Positions 24,710-33,939 are shown, counted from the first letter of the stretch. The stretch: DNA of 47,912 nt from Burkholderiales bacterium (GCA_003136595.1 PLEY01000058.1:1-47912); one strand, 5' to 3'. The notes: a model not told the origin generated them from the letters alone. Made by a program: numbers and translations.

Positions 24710-25678
24710 ATGCAGATCGATCCCGCCATTGCGGCCGCCCTTGCAGCGGCACCCAGCACGCTGCCCGCCGACGTCGCTGATATCGAGGTCGCAAGCCTGC
24801 GCACGCTCTACGAGCAGAGTGCCCGCATGGCTCGCCGCCCCCGTCCCGAGACATTGCGGGTGACCGATCACGAGATGCAGGCCAATGGCCGGCGGGTCAC
24901 GGTGCGCCTGTACCGACCCGCCGGCCCGAAGGCGCTTGGGTGCCTCCTCTTCATGCATGGTGGGGGCTGGGTGATCGGCAGCATCGAATCGCACGACGGC
25001 ATCGCCGCCGATCTTGCGCTCGCCTCTGGCGTGGCCGTGGCCAGCGTCGAATACGCGCTGGCACCGGAGCATCGCCATCCGGCCCAGATCGAGGATGTCG
25101 AGGCGGCTTCCGCCTGGCTCACGGAACACGCCACAAGCCTTGGGATCGATGCCAGGCGGCTCGCCATCGGCGGCGACTCTGCCGGCGGCCATCTTGCCGC
25201 GCTCTTCGGGGTGCGCGCCGCCCTGGACGGACGCGCCAGCCCGTATCGCTGCCAGCTGCTGTTCTATCCGGTGGTCGACAGTGGTGTCGAGACCCCCTCC
25301 TATGCCGAGCACGCCGTGGGGCCGGGGCTTTCGGCCGGACTCATGCGCTGGTTCATCGCAGCCTTCGCGCCCCCCGAGCATCACGGCGACCCGCGCGCCT
25401 TTCCGATGCGCGCGTCGGGCCTTTCCACCTTGCCCGAGACCTACATCGTGACAGCGGGGCACGATCCTCTGCGTGACGAGGCGCTACACTTCGCGCTGCG
25501 TCTGTGTGGCGACGGCGTCTCGGTGACGCTGCGCCATGCGGCTGACCTGGTCCACGGATTTCTGCGCCTGCGCCATGTCTCAGAACGCGCACAGGCGGAA
25601 TTCGAAGCTGCTGCAAACTGGCTCACGCAGAAGCTCGGGGTGCCCGTGCCGGCCCGCGCACCCACTGACTTAACCTAA
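24710..25678 (+). CDS. Alpha/beta hydrolase, hormone-sensitive-lipase family
   Basis: A 322-residue cytoplasmic esterase of the bacterial HSL (family IV) group. FMHGGGWVIGS (oxyanion HGGGW at residues 83-87), IGGDSAGGHLAALF (Ser157 nucleophile at 155-160), TAGHDPLRDEA (Asp) and LVHGFLRL (His) complete the triad. Such enzymes hydrolyse short- to medium-chain acyl esters. It is divergent from the halogenase gene across a 216-base gap and convergent with the photolyase, with which it shares a CTAA at the stops. Whether it belongs functionally to the polyene cluster cannot be told; its own promoter and distance argue for independence. The start at 24710 fits the family length. Confidence 0.9.
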   Translation: MQIDPAIAAALAAAPSTLPADVADIEVASLRTLYEQSARMARRPRPETLRVTDHEMQANGRRVTVRLYRPAGPKALGCLLFMHGGGWVIGSIESHDGIAADLALASGVAVASVEYALAPEHRHPAQIEDVEAASAWLTEHATSLGIDARRLAIGGDSAGGHLAALFGVRAALDGRASPYRCQLLFYPVVDSGVETPSYAEHAVGPGLSAGLMRWFIAAFAPPEHHGDPRAFPMRASGLSTLPETYIVTAGHDPLRDEALHFALRLCGDGVSVTLRHAADLVHGFLRLRHVSERAQAEFEAAANWLTQKLGVPVPARAPTDLT

Positions 25679-27264
25679 AGAGTGGCCGCGCTGCGGCGGA
25701 TCGCCTCGGCCTGGGCGATGAGCCCACTGCGCTCCTCGCTGCTCATGCGATCGAGACTGCGATACACCATGGCGAGCCGGGGCAGATGCGCGAGCCTTGG
25801 CCGATTCCTCTCGAAGAACGCCCAGTAGAGTGCGTTGAAGGGGCACGCGTCGGGACCCAGGCGCTTTCTTCTGTCATAGCGGCAGCCCCGGCAATAGTCA
25901 CTCATGCGGTCGATATAGGCGGCACTGGCAGCGTACGGCTTGGTGGCGAGCTGTCCGCCGTCGGCGAATTGCGACATGCCCAAGGTATTGGGCATCTCAA
26001 CCCACTCGAATGCATCGATGTAGATGCCCAGATACCAACGCTCGATGGCGTCGGGCTCGACGCCGAGCAGGAGGGCGAAGTTCCCCGTTAGCATGAGCCG
26101 CTGGATATGGTGGGCGTACGCGCCCGAGAGGGACTGCCCGATCGCCTGGGCGAGGCAGTTCATACCGGTCTCGCCAGTCCAGTACCAGGGGGGCAGGGGC
26201 TCATGCGCGTCGAGGTAGTTGCTGCGCGCGTAGCCGGGCATGCGCATCCAGTAGACGCCGCGGATGTACTCACGCCAACCGAGAATCTGGCGCACAAACC
26301 CCTCGACGCTGGCAAGACTCGCGCGACCGTCGCGCCAGGCCTCGAGGGCGCGTTCTACCACCTCCCGGGGACTGATCAGCTTGACGTTGAGTGCGAACGA
26401 CAGGAGCGAGTGGAAGAGCTCCGGCGCACCCTCTGCCATCGCATCCTGGAAGTCGCCGAAGTGGGCGAGGCGCTGGCCGATGAAGGCCTCGAGATCGCAG
26501 AGCGCCTCGGCGCGCGTTGCAGGCCAGGGGAAGGAGGCGGCTTGCGGCTGTCCGAACGTGGTCACGCCCGCCGCCTCGATCTCGCCCCAAAGCGCCCGGT
26601 GATCGTGCCTTCCGCGACGCACGCCGGGTGCCGGCGGCACGCCGCGCCAGGCGCGACGGTTCTCGGCGTCGTAATTCCAGCGCCCGCCTGCTGGCTTGCC
26701 GTGCGCGTCCACGAGCACATGCTCCTTGATGCGCGCCCGTCGGTAATAGACCTCCAGAAACGCGTGCCGCCGGTGGCCGAAATTCTCGGCCAGCTCGTTT
26801 CTCTCCGTGTAGAAGTGCTCGCTGCCGAGCCTGCTGCTCGCGATGGCCTGCCGCGCGGCCCAGTTCGAGAGAACCTGGTCAAGTCGCCATTCGTCAGGCT
26901 CCTGCCACTCGAGGCGCGTGGCGCCATGCAGGGCGACGAGGCGCTCGAGATTGGCGGGGATCGACTGCGCGTTGTGCGCATCGCCAATCGTCAGATAGAT
27001 GACATCGTGGCCCAGGCCTCGCAACAGGTCGGCGAAGGCGCGCATCGCCGCGAAGATGGCGATGACCTTCTGGGCATGATGAACGACATAGTCCGTCTCC
27101 TCGCGCACCTCCATGAGGACATAGAGAATGCAGGGTTCGACGCGCCGGAACCAGCTGTGCATGGGGTTCAACTGGTCGCCGAGGATGAGGCGCAGACAGC
27201 GCGCGGGCCTGCCCGGCGGGGAGCTGCCTGCTGGTCCGCTGCTGCGGGCCGTCACTTCAGGCAC
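25675..27264 (-). CDS. Iron-sulfur bacterial cryptochrome/photolyase (PhrB type)
   Basis: A light-driven flavoprotein that repairs (6-4) photoproducts in the PhrB group. The N-terminal domain opens LRLILGDQLNP. The four cysteines that bind the 4Fe-4S cluster are Cys370 (MNCLAQ), Cys458 and Cys461 (YCRGCRYD) and Cys474 (DACPFN); the spacings of 88, 3 and 13 residues equal those I recall for Agrobacterium PhrB (350, 438, 441, 454). The C-terminal FAD-binding helices (QRLMLTGNFALLLG, YIDAFEWVEMPNTLGMSQFADGG) are intact. The 529-residue form starts at GTG 27264, leaving about 22 extra residues before the domain; GTG 27255 is also possible. Only 25 bases separate it from the divergent glycosylase gene, so promoters must overlap coding sequence or the true start is internal. 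Confidence 0.92.
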   Translation of the reverse strand: MPEVTARSSGPAGSSPPGRPARCLRLILGDQLNPMHSWFRRVEPCILYVLMEVREETDYVVHHAQKVIAIFAAMRAFADLLRGLGHDVIYLTIGDAHNAQSIPANLERLVALHGATRLEWQEPDEWRLDQVLSNWAARQAIASSRLGSEHFYTERNELAENFGHRRHAFLEVYYRRARIKEHVLVDAHGKPAGGRWNYDAENRRAWRGVPPAPGVRRGRHDHRALWGEIEAAGVTTFGQPQAASFPWPATRAEALCDLEAFIGQRLAHFGDFQDAMAEGAPELFHSLLSFALNVKLISPREVVERALEAWRDGRASLASVEGFVRQILGWREYIRGVYWMRMPGYARSNYLDAHEPLPPWYWTGETGMNCLAQAIGQSLSGAYAHHIQRLMLTGNFALLLGVEPDAIERWYLGIYIDAFEWVEMPNTLGMSQFADGGQLATKPYAASAAYIDRMSDYCRGCRYDRRKRLGPDACPFNALYWAFFERNRPRLAHLPRLAMVYRSLDRMSSEERSGLIAQAEAIRRSAATL

Positions 27265-27289
27265 GGCCGGAATCGGCTAAGCTTCCAGC

Positions 27290-27841
27290 ATGAAGAAGCT
27301 TACCCGCAGCTTCTATGAGCGCGATGCGCTCGAGGTGGCGCCAGCGCTCCTCGGCAAATATCTGGTTCGCGAGCATGGGGGGGTCCGGCAGGTGGGCCGG
27401 GTGGTCGAGGTCGAGGCCTATCTCGGCCCGCACGATCTTGCGGCGCACAGCTCGCGTGGCCGCACCCCTCGCACCGAGGTGATGTTCGGTCCGCCCGGTC
27501 ACGCCTACGTCTACATGGTCTACGGTCTGCACTACTGTCTGAACGCGGTCACCGCGCCGGCAGGCAACGCCCAGGGGGTGCTCATCCGCGCCGTCGAGCC
27601 GATCCAGAATCTGAGCGGGCGCACCCAGGGCCCGGGGCTCGTGTGCCGCGCCTTCGGCATCGATCGCAGCGCCAATGGCATCGACCTGTGCGGCGCCGGC
27701 CTGTATCTCGCGGCGCGGGCCGAAGACGCGCCGCTGGGGATCGTACGCCGTCCGCGCATCGGGGTCGACTATGCCGGCCACTGGGCCAGACGCCTCCTGC
27801 GCTTCTATGTTCGGGGCAATCCCTTCATCTCGCGCCCCTAG
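27290..27841 (+). CDS. DNA-3-methyladenine glycosylase, AAG/MPG family
   Basis: A 183-residue base-excision-repair enzyme that removes alkylated purines such as 3-methyladenine and hypoxanthine from DNA. Family signatures are LTRSFYERDALEVAPALLGKYL, VVEVEAYLGPHDLAAHSSRG (with the catalytic Glu in EVEAY), TEVMFGPPGHAYVYMVYGLHYCLNAV, including the intercalating Tyr region, and GVLIRAVEP. It lacks helix-hairpin-helix motifs, so it is neither AlkA nor Tag. The ATG at 27290 has GGCTAAGCTT upstream. It is divergent from a photolyase gene across 25 bases, making a local pair of DNA repair genes. The C-terminus NPFISRP matches the family end. Confidence 0.94.
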   Translation: MKKLTRSFYERDALEVAPALLGKYLVREHGGVRQVGRVVEVEAYLGPHDLAAHSSRGRTPRTEVMFGPPGHAYVYMVYGLHYCLNAVTAPAGNAQGVLIRAVEPIQNLSGRTQGPGLVCRAFGIDRSANGIDLCGAGLYLAARAEDAPLGIVRRPRIGVDYAGHWARRLLRFYVRGNPFISRP

Positions 27842-27880
27842 GCACAACCCTAAGCGCGCGCCGGGCAGCGACCCGCCCAC

Positions 27881-29956
27881 CTAGCTGGCGGCCGGCGTAC
27901 ACAGACCGCGCCGCGCCAGCATCGCGCCCGGATCGGCGGCGCGCCCCCGGAACTGCCGGAACAGGTCGTTCGCGTCGACAGTGCCACCGCGTGCCAGTAC
28001 CTGGGAGCGCAGCCAGTCACCGTTGGCGCGGGTCAGTCCGCCATGCTCGGCAAACCAGGCCGCGGCGTCCGCATCGAGGACCTCGCTCCACAGGTAGGCG
28101 TAGTAGCCTGCCGCGTAGCCGCCATCGAAGATGTGCGAAAAATAGCCCGAACGGTAACGGGGCGGAATCGACGCCAGGGTGAGTCCGGCCCGCTCGAGCG
28201 CCTGCGCCTCGAAACGCTCCACATCAGCGGCATCGATCGGCTCTTCGATCTGATGCCAGCACTGGTCGAGGACGGCCGCGGCAAGATATTCGGTGGTCTC
28301 CATCCCCTGCCTGAAGGTGCGCATCTCGAGGACCTTCTGCAGGAGCGCGCCAGGCAGCGGAGCACCGGTTTCGTGGTGGCGCGCATAGTTGTCAAGGACC
28401 TCGGGGCAAAATGCCCAGGTCTCGTTGAACTTGGAGGGGAACTCCACGAAATCCCGCGGCACGTTCATGCCGCCTAAGCTTGGATAGCGCACCCGCGAAA
28501 AAATGGCGTGCAGGGCATGACCGAACTCGTGGAACAGCGACACCACCTCAGTCACCGTGAGGAGCGTCGGCGCGCCCGGGGCTGGCTTCGGGACATTCAG
28601 ATGATTGCCGACGACCGGCAGGGTTCCGAGCAGCTCTGATTGCGGCACGTAGACATTGGCCCACGCGCCACCGGCCTTGCTCGGGCGCGCATAGTAGTCC
28701 GTGAGGAACAGGGCCAGGGGCCGGCCATCGTGATCGAACACCTCGTAGACGCGCACATCCGGGTCGTAGACCGGCAGGTCGGTCCGTGCGGCGAATCGGA
28801 TGCCGTAGAGCTTCTCGGCCGTGAAGAAGGCGCCCTGCTCCAAGACCCGGTTGATCTCGAGGTACGGCCTGACCAGGCTCTCTTCGAAGTCAAGGCAGGC
28901 AAGACGCTCGCGCTGCGCATAGTACGCCCAGTCGTGGGCCATGAGGGCGAAGCCCGCTGACTCGCCGTCGATCAGGTTCTGCAGCAAGGCCGCCTCGGCG
29001 CGGGCCTGCGCGACGGCCCGCGGCACGAGCTCGCCGAGAAACTGGTTGACCCGCTCGACGCTGCCGGCCGTCGTGTCGCTCAGGACATATTCCGCGTGAT
29101 TGCGAAACCCCAGAAGGCGGGCCCGCTCTGCCCTTAGGCTGACGATGCGGGCGAGAATCGCGCGGTTGTCGAACTCGCCACCCGAGGCCCCCCGGCCTAT
29201 GGCGGCTTCGAAGAGGCGCGCACGCACGTCCCGGCGCCGCAGGACCGCAAGCGCCGGCTGCTGGGTGGGAGCTGCGAGCGGCAGGACATAGCCCGTCGTA
29301 AGACCCTGCTCGAGGGCGGTGCAGCGCGCGGCCTCGAGCGCGGCTGGATCGAGGCCTTCGAGTTCCTCGCCGGTCAGGCAAACGAGCGCAAGCCGCACCG
29401 AATCCTTGCGCACATTCTGTCCAAAGCGCGCCGCGAGACCCGCCAGTTCGCTGTTCATCGCGGCCAGCGCCGTCTTCTGGGCAGAATCCAGACCCGCCCC
29501 GGCACGCACGAAATCGAGGTGGTAGCGGCGCAGCAGTTCTCGCTCCTCGCCGGCAAGGCCGAGCTCGGCGCTTTGTTCTTCCAGTACCGCGAGGCGCGCG
29601 AACAGGCGCGCGTCGAGCAGGATCGCGTCCTTGTGTTCAGCGAGTCGTCTTGAGAACTCGCGGGCGACGGCCTCGAGTTCATCGGTGCCATTGGTAGACA
29701 GGAGATTCCAGAACACGCGCGTGACCCGATCGAGCAGCCGTCCGGCTCGCTCGATGGCAAGCACCGTGTTCTCGAACGAGGCCGGCTCCGGATTGCTGGC
29801 GACAAGCTCGATCTCCGAGCGGTGCTCGCGCATGCCCTCGGTCAGTGCCGGCGCAAAATGCCGGGCCCCGATAGAACCGAAGTCGGGCAGGCCATAGGGC
29901 AGCTCACTGTCCAGAAGCAGCGGGTTTGGCGCAGATGTGTCGGGCATCGGTGACAT
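27881..29956 (-). CDS. prlC: M3 family oligopeptidase A
   Basis: A zinc metallopeptidase of about 691 residues that degrades short peptides, including cleaved signal peptides, in the cytoplasm. The zinc site is LFHEFGHALHAIFSR, with His476, Glu477 and His480; the third ligand is expected in the helix 25 or so residues later (the NVPRDFVEFPSKFNE region). FGSIGARHFAPALTEGM and YARPSKAGGAWAN are typical OpdA/PrlC segments, and the length matches E. coli PrlC (680). I start at ATG 29956 (MSPMPDTSAP); ATG 29947 is an alternative, and the longer frame to 30046 has no support. No ribosome binding site is convincing. It is convergent with the glycosylase, 39 bases apart. Confidence 0.94.
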   Translation of the reverse strand: MSPMPDTSAPNPLLLDSELPYGLPDFGSIGARHFAPALTEGMREHRSEIELVASNPEPASFENTVLAIERAGRLLDRVTRVFWNLLSTNGTDELEAVAREFSRRLAEHKDAILLDARLFARLAVLEEQSAELGLAGEERELLRRYHLDFVRAGAGLDSAQKTALAAMNSELAGLAARFGQNVRKDSVRLALVCLTGEELEGLDPAALEAARCTALEQGLTTGYVLPLAAPTQQPALAVLRRRDVRARLFEAAIGRGASGGEFDNRAILARIVSLRAERARLLGFRNHAEYVLSDTTAGSVERVNQFLGELVPRAVAQARAEAALLQNLIDGESAGFALMAHDWAYYAQRERLACLDFEESLVRPYLEINRVLEQGAFFTAEKLYGIRFAARTDLPVYDPDVRVYEVFDHDGRPLALFLTDYYARPSKAGGAWANVYVPQSELLGTLPVVGNHLNVPKPAPGAPTLLTVTEVVSLFHEFGHALHAIFSRVRYPSLGGMNVPRDFVEFPSKFNETWAFCPEVLDNYARHHETGAPLPGALLQKVLEMRTFRQGMETTEYLAAAVLDQCWHQIEEPIDAADVERFEAQALERAGLTLASIPPRYRSGYFSHIFDGGYAAGYYAYLWSEVLDADAAAWFAEHGGLTRANGDWLRSQVLARGGTVDANDLFRQFRGRAADPGAMLARRGLCTPAAS

Positions 29957-30302
29957 CACTTTGGACAGATGCGCCACAGCCGGCGCAAGAATGGAATGCG
30001 GAAGCCTCGCGACCGTTACGCTGGACCGACCGGTGGCGCTGCTCAACTCAGGATCAATCCAAAAGCGCGAGGGCGAGCGAGGTATCGAATGCTTGCGCTT
30101 CGGGTCACCCCCGTGCTACCTGCAGTGGCTGGGGCCATGGGCCTGCCCCTGCGGCACTTCTTATCGCGTTCCTACTCTAACTGATTTCACCAGGGCGACA
30201 CCACGCTACCTTCGGATGGTCCCGCGGCTGAACCGGGTCTGACTCACAACCTTCGGCGTGGCCGCGGCCCACGCCCCTGTCTCGTTCGAGGAGAGCTTAA
30301 CG
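29957..30302. other. 346-base divergent intergenic region
   Basis: Lies between prlC and the epimerase-like gene and should hold promoters for both. Short frames cross it but none has a plausible start, ribosome binding site or recognisable product, and I find no tRNA. An inverted repeat at 30255-30275, a GGCGTGG arm and its complement around a seven-base loop, precedes the epimerase-like gene; without a T-run it is not a standard terminator and could be an operator or mRNA hairpin. The GAGGAGAG at 30288-30295 is the ribosome binding site of the next gene. Confidence 0.6.
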
Positions 30303-31328
30303 ATGAACATTCTGGTACTGGGTGGGACCCGTTTTCTGGGGCGGCATTTCGTCGCCGAGACATTGGCGCGCGGCCACCGCCTGACGCTCTTCACGCGCGG
30401 CCAGAGTCCGAATCCGTTTGGCACTGCAGTCGAGTTGCGAGTGGGCGATCGCGATCCGGATGTCGGCGCCGGCCTTGCGGCGCTTGCCGCAGGTCAGTGG
30501 GATGTCGCCCTCGACACCAGCGGCTATCTGCCCCGCCACGTCGAGGCAAGCTGCGCGCTCCTCGACGGACGCATCGGGCATTACATTTTCGTCTCGTCCG
30601 TGTCAGCCTACGCCGACCTGTCCTCCCCGGGTGTCGACGAGGGCGCCGCACTGGCCGCACTCCCGGACCCGCCCTCCGAGGACATCGCCCTCCACTACGG
30701 AGGACTGAAGGCCGCCTGCGAGGCGCACGTGCGGGCGCGCTTTGGCAACAAGGCGCTGATCGTGCGGCCGGGCCTTATCGTCGGCCCGCATGATCCCACG
30801 GACCGCTTTACCTACTGGGCGGCCCGCTTCGGGGCGCCCACCCTGCTCGGCGCGCGCGGCGCCCGCGCCGTGCTGCCGGCCCCACCTGGTCGGACCATCC
30901 AGTGCATCGACGCGCGCGACGTGGTGGCCTGGCTCCTGCAGGCGATACAGGCCCAGCGCGGCGGAACCTATAACCTCACGAGTCCTGCCGGACGCTTCAC
31001 CATGGGCGGTCTCGCGGAGGCGGGACACGAGCTCTCAGTGGCGCGCGGCTTTGACGTCACCATCGCCTGGGTGGGCGAGGCGACTCTCGAGGCGCGTGGG
31101 GTGGTGCCCTGGAGCGGCCTGCCGCTTTGGATCCCTGATTCAGACCGGGTGCTGCGCGGCATGCTGGCGGTGGACGTCACGCGCGCCCTGGACACGGGCC
31201 TGTCGATCCGCCCGCTCCTGCAGACTCTCACGGACACGCTTGAGGTTCTCGTCAGCACGCCACAGGGGCAACGCTTTACCAGCGTGCTCACAGCTGAGCT
31301 CGAAACCGAGCTCGCGGCCACTGCCTGA
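30303..31328 (+). CDS. NAD-dependent epimerase/dehydratase-like protein
   Basis: A 341-residue extended short-chain dehydrogenase. MNILVLGGTRFLGRHFVAETLARGH is the Rossmann NAD(P)-binding start with GGTRFLG, FVSSVSAYAD supplies the Ser strand, and ALHYGGLKAACE has the YxxxK pair; LIVRPGLIVGPHDPTDRFTYW is the substrate-side loop seen in epimerases, and IDARDVVAWLLQAI is typical of the CSP41/epimerase-like group. The reaction is not known: the family acts on nucleotide sugars or other small carbonyl substrates, and some relatives bind RNA. The ATG at 30303 has a strong GAGGAG site eight bases upstream. It stands alone between divergent prlC and the APC permease. Confidence 0.83.
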   Translation: MNILVLGGTRFLGRHFVAETLARGHRLTLFTRGQSPNPFGTAVELRVGDRDPDVGAGLAALAAGQWDVALDTSGYLPRHVEASCALLDGRIGHYIFVSSVSAYADLSSPGVDEGAALAALPDPPSEDIALHYGGLKAACEAHVRARFGNKALIVRPGLIVGPHDPTDRFTYWAARFGAPTLLGARGARAVLPAPPGRTIQCIDARDVVAWLLQAIQAQRGGTYNLTSPAGRFTMGGLAEAGHELSVARGFDVTIAWVGEATLEARGVVPWSGLPLWIPDSDRVLRGMLAVDVTRALDTGLSIRPLLQTLTDTLEVLVSTPQGQRFTSVLTAELETELAATA

Positions 31329-31344
31329 AGACCCCTCGTTTGGG

Positions 31345-31350
31345 TACAAT
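31345..31350 (+). promoter_or_regulatory. Putative -10 box TACAAT for the permease
   Basis: TACAAT (5 of 6 with consensus) lies in the 119-base gap before the permease ATG at 31448, predicting a leader of about 90 bases. A GAGGGGG ribosome binding site follows at about 31431. No clear -35. Confidence 0.42.
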
Positions 31351-31447
31351 CGGCCAAGGCTTGGCCCCGCAGCGCGTGCACGGGGCAGCCTTCCGATTCC
31401 GGCGCGCCACCGGGTAGCCCGGGTTCAACACGAGGGGGACGCCCAGC

Positions 31448-32842
31448 ATGACCGAACCGCAGAAACTCGCTGCCGGCGCACTCGGGACGAGCGAGTCGAT
31501 CATCATGGGCGTGGCCGGCACCGCCCCGGCTTTTAGCGTCGCAATCACCACGGCGACCCTGGTGGCGGCGGTGGGGGTGCTCTCGCCTGGCAGCATCCTC
31601 TATTGCGGCCTCATCATGTTCGGCGTCACGCTCGCCTTCATGCACCTGAACCGTACCGAGGCCAATGCCGGTGGATGCTACGCCTGGGTGGGCCGCATTT
31701 TCAGTCCGATACTGGGCTTTTTTGCCGGCTGGGCGCTGCTCGTCGCTTCGGCCATCTTCATGGTATCAGGCACCACGCCCGCGGCGACGGCCACGCTGCA
31801 ACTGCTGATTTCGCTGGGCGCGGTGGACGCTGCGCGCATCGATGACCCCATCTGGGTGAACGCGGTTGCGTCCGGCTGGCTGGTCGCGGTCAGCGCCATC
31901 ATCGTCAAGGGCATCAAGCCCACGAGCTACACCCAGATCATCATGACCGGCATCGAGGTGCTGGGCTTGGCCGCCCTCATCATCGCCGCCTTTGTCGAAT
32001 ATGGTTCGCACCCCGCCCACCAGCTCGACAGCGCGTGGTTCTCGGCCGCATCGTTTAGCCCCGACACCTTCGCGACCGGCGCGCTCACGGCGCTGTTCTT
32101 CTTCTGGGGGTGGGATGTCACCGTCAACCTCAACGAGGAGACCCGCGACGCGCAGCGCTCGGCCGGGCGCGGCGCGCTCTGGTCGATGCTCATCGTGATG
32201 GCGCTCTTCGTCTCGTTCGTCACGGCGGTGCTGCTCGTCTTGAGCGACGCCGAGATCGATGCGGCCGGCACGAACATCGTGTTCGTCCTCGCCACCAAGC
32301 TGTTCCCAGGCCGCTTCACCTACATCGCCATCATCGCGGTCATGCTGAGCACCATCGGCACGCTCGAGACCTCGATCCTGCAGTTCTCGCGCACCCTGTT
32401 TGCCAAGGGCCGCGACGGCGTGCTGCATCCGCGCTATGCACAGCTGCACCGCCAGTGGCAGACGCCCTGGCTTGCGACGCTGGTGATCGCCCTGCTCGGG
32501 CTGCTGTTCCTTTTCCTGTCCTCGTTCATCCCGACCATGACCGAGATCATCAAGGACTCTGTGAACGCGATCGGCTTTCAGGTGTGCTTCTACTACAGCC
32601 TCGCCGGATTCGCGTGCGCATGGCACTACCGGCAGGACGCCCGCGCGGGGCCGCTTCAGTTCATGCTGATGTTCGCCTGGCCGCTGGCAAGCGCCCTGTT
32701 CCTGGTGTTCATCGGGCTCTACAGCGTCCCGACGTTCGATCTGACCGCCAAGGTGGTCGGCATCGGCGGCATCGCGGTCGGGGTCGTCCCCTGGCTCGCC
32801 AACCGCCTGCGCAGCCGGCGTGGGTCGGTCGCGACGGCTTAG
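31448..32842 (+). CDS. APC family amino-acid permease
   Basis: A 464-residue secondary transporter with about 12 hydrophobic helices. The early GVAGTAPAFSVAITTATLV and RTEANAGGCYAWVGRIFSPILGFFAGWALL are APC-family motifs in helices 1-3 (unwound helix 1 and the glycine-rich segment), and VEYGSHPAHQLDSAWFS and FFFWGWDVTVNLNEETRDAQRSAGRG are the loop and helix 6-7 motifs. It imports an amino acid or amine with a cation; the substrate cannot be told. The ATG at 31448 is at the family start with no signal peptide. It is probably transcribed alone from the TACAAT at 31345; the next gene is convergent. Confidence 0.88.
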   Translation: MTEPQKLAAGALGTSESIIMGVAGTAPAFSVAITTATLVAAVGVLSPGSILYCGLIMFGVTLAFMHLNRTEANAGGCYAWVGRIFSPILGFFAGWALLVASAIFMVSGTTPAATATLQLLISLGAVDAARIDDPIWVNAVASGWLVAVSAIIVKGIKPTSYTQIIMTGIEVLGLAALIIAAFVEYGSHPAHQLDSAWFSAASFSPDTFATGALTALFFFWGWDVTVNLNEETRDAQRSAGRGALWSMLIVMALFVSFVTAVLLVLSDAEIDAAGTNIVFVLATKLFPGRFTYIAIIAVMLSTIGTLETSILQFSRTLFAKGRDGVLHPRYAQLHRQWQTPWLATLVIALLGLLFLFLSSFIPTMTEIIKDSVNAIGFQVCFYYSLAGFACAWHYRQDARAGPLQFMLMFAWPLASALFLVFIGLYSVPTFDLTAKVVGIGGIAVGVVPWLANRLRSRRGSVATA

Positions 32843-32897
32843 CGGGGCAGGGTGGCGGCGTTGGGGGGCCTGGTTGCGATGCCCCGGTGGCGAGTGT

Positions 32898-33857
32898 TTA
32901 GTCGGGCGCGGGGGCGCTGGCGGCGTCCAGATGGGCGAGAGCCGCTCGCGGCAGGTTCAGAGTGACTGCCGCGAGGAGTTCACGCAACTGCTCGGGAGAG
33001 GTCGCGCTCGCGATCGGCGCGGTCACCACCGGACGGGACAGAAGCCATGCCAGTGCGACGCACGCGGGCGTCGTGTGGGACTCTGCCGCGACCTCGTCGA
33101 GCGCAACAAGAATGGCCCGGCCGCGCGGCGTGAGATAGCTCTGGGCGCGTGCGCCACGCGGGCTTTTGCCGGCATCCAGGGCGCTGCGGTACTTGCCCGT
33201 CAGGAAGCCGGAAGCGAGCGGATAGTAATTGATCACCCCGAGGCCGTGACGCTCGCACACGTCGGCAAGCCCGGCCTCGAAGTCGGCCCGGTCGTAGAGG
33301 TTATAGAGAGGCTGCAGCGACTCGTAGCGCGCAAGCCCATGGGCCGCACTCACCGCGAGCGCCTCCTCCAGGCGCGCTGCAGAGTAGTTGGACGCGCCGA
33401 TGGCGCGCACCTTTCCGGACCGGATCAGCGCGTCGAAGGCGCCGAGCGTCTCCTCAAGCGGCACGGCGGGATCATCCAGATGCGCCTGATAGAGGTCGAT
33501 ATGGTCGGTCTGAAGGCGCACCAGCGATTCTTCGACGGCTTGCGCGATATAGCCGGCAGCGAGTCCGCTCTTGCCGGGCGCGAGCTTCATGCCTACCTTG
33601 GTTGCGATCAGGACCTGGTCGCGCTTGCCGCTCTTCTTCAGCCACCGGCCAAGGATGGTCTCCGACTCGCCCCCGCTGTGTCCGGGCACCCATTTCGAGT
33701 ACACGTCGGCGGTGTCGATCAGGTTCAGCCCGCTGCCCACGAACTCGTCGAGCAGGCGATAGGACTGCGCCTCATCGGCGGTCCAGCCGAGCACATTGCC
33801 GCCGAAGGCGAGCGGGGCGATTTCCAGACCGGATCGGCCGAGCGAGCGTTTTTCCAA
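32898..33857 (-). CDS. Aldo/keto reductase
   Basis: A 319-residue NADPH-dependent TIM-barrel reductase of the AKR superfamily. The catalytic tetrad is visible: Asp in NLIDTADVYSKW with Tyr three residues later, Lys in LIATKVGMKL, and His in DLYQAHLDDP. LGRSGLEIAPLAFGG, IGASNYSAARLEEAL and APIASATSPEQL are standard. It reduces an aldehyde or ketone; the substrate is unknown. The start is the TTG at 33857: AAGGAG sits on the minus strand at 33864-33869, six bases away, and the family start MEKRSLGRSGLEI follows at once, so TTG is well supported. A minus-strand TAGAAT at 33888 is the probable -10 box. Confidence 0.92.
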   Translation of the reverse strand: MEKRSLGRSGLEIAPLAFGGNVLGWTADEAQSYRLLDEFVGSGLNLIDTADVYSKWVPGHSGGESETILGRWLKKSGKRDQVLIATKVGMKLAPGKSGLAAGYIAQAVEESLVRLQTDHIDLYQAHLDDPAVPLEETLGAFDALIRSGKVRAIGASNYSAARLEEALAVSAAHGLARYESLQPLYNLYDRADFEAGLADVCERHGLGVINYYPLASGFLTGKYRSALDAGKSPRGARAQSYLTPRGRAILVALDEVAAESHTTPACVALAWLLSRPVVTAPIASATSPEQLRELLAAVTLNLPRAALAHLDAASAPAPD

Positions 33858-33887
33858 GGGGTTCTCCTTAGGGGGTAACCACCGCTC

Positions 33888-33893
33888 ATTCTA
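33888..33893 (-). promoter_or_regulatory. Putative -10 box TAGAAT for the aldo/keto reductase
   Basis: TAGAAT on the minus strand in TTAGAATGAG, about 31 bases upstream of the TTG start and its AAGGAG site. It is paired back to back with the plus-strand TAGAAT at 33934 that serves glnS. Confidence 0.5.
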
Positions 33894-33933
33894 ACGTCGG
33901 GTGCGCGTGGGGAGGCGCCAGCCGCGCCTACGG

Positions 33934-33939
33934 TAGAAT
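33934..33939 (+). promoter_or_regulatory. Putative -10 box TAGAAT for glnS
   Basis: TAGAAT in GGTAGAATGGG, 65 bases before the glnS ATG at 34005. -35 not evident. Confidence 0.47.

Noticed and set aside
30255-30275. Hairpin as a terminator
   Set aside because: Strong inverted repeat but no T-run; it is upstream of a gene, not at the end of one.
29957-30302. Possible tRNA or small coding gene in the prlC gap
   Set aside because: No cloverleaf or CCA-like end and no frame with a credible start and ribosome binding site.
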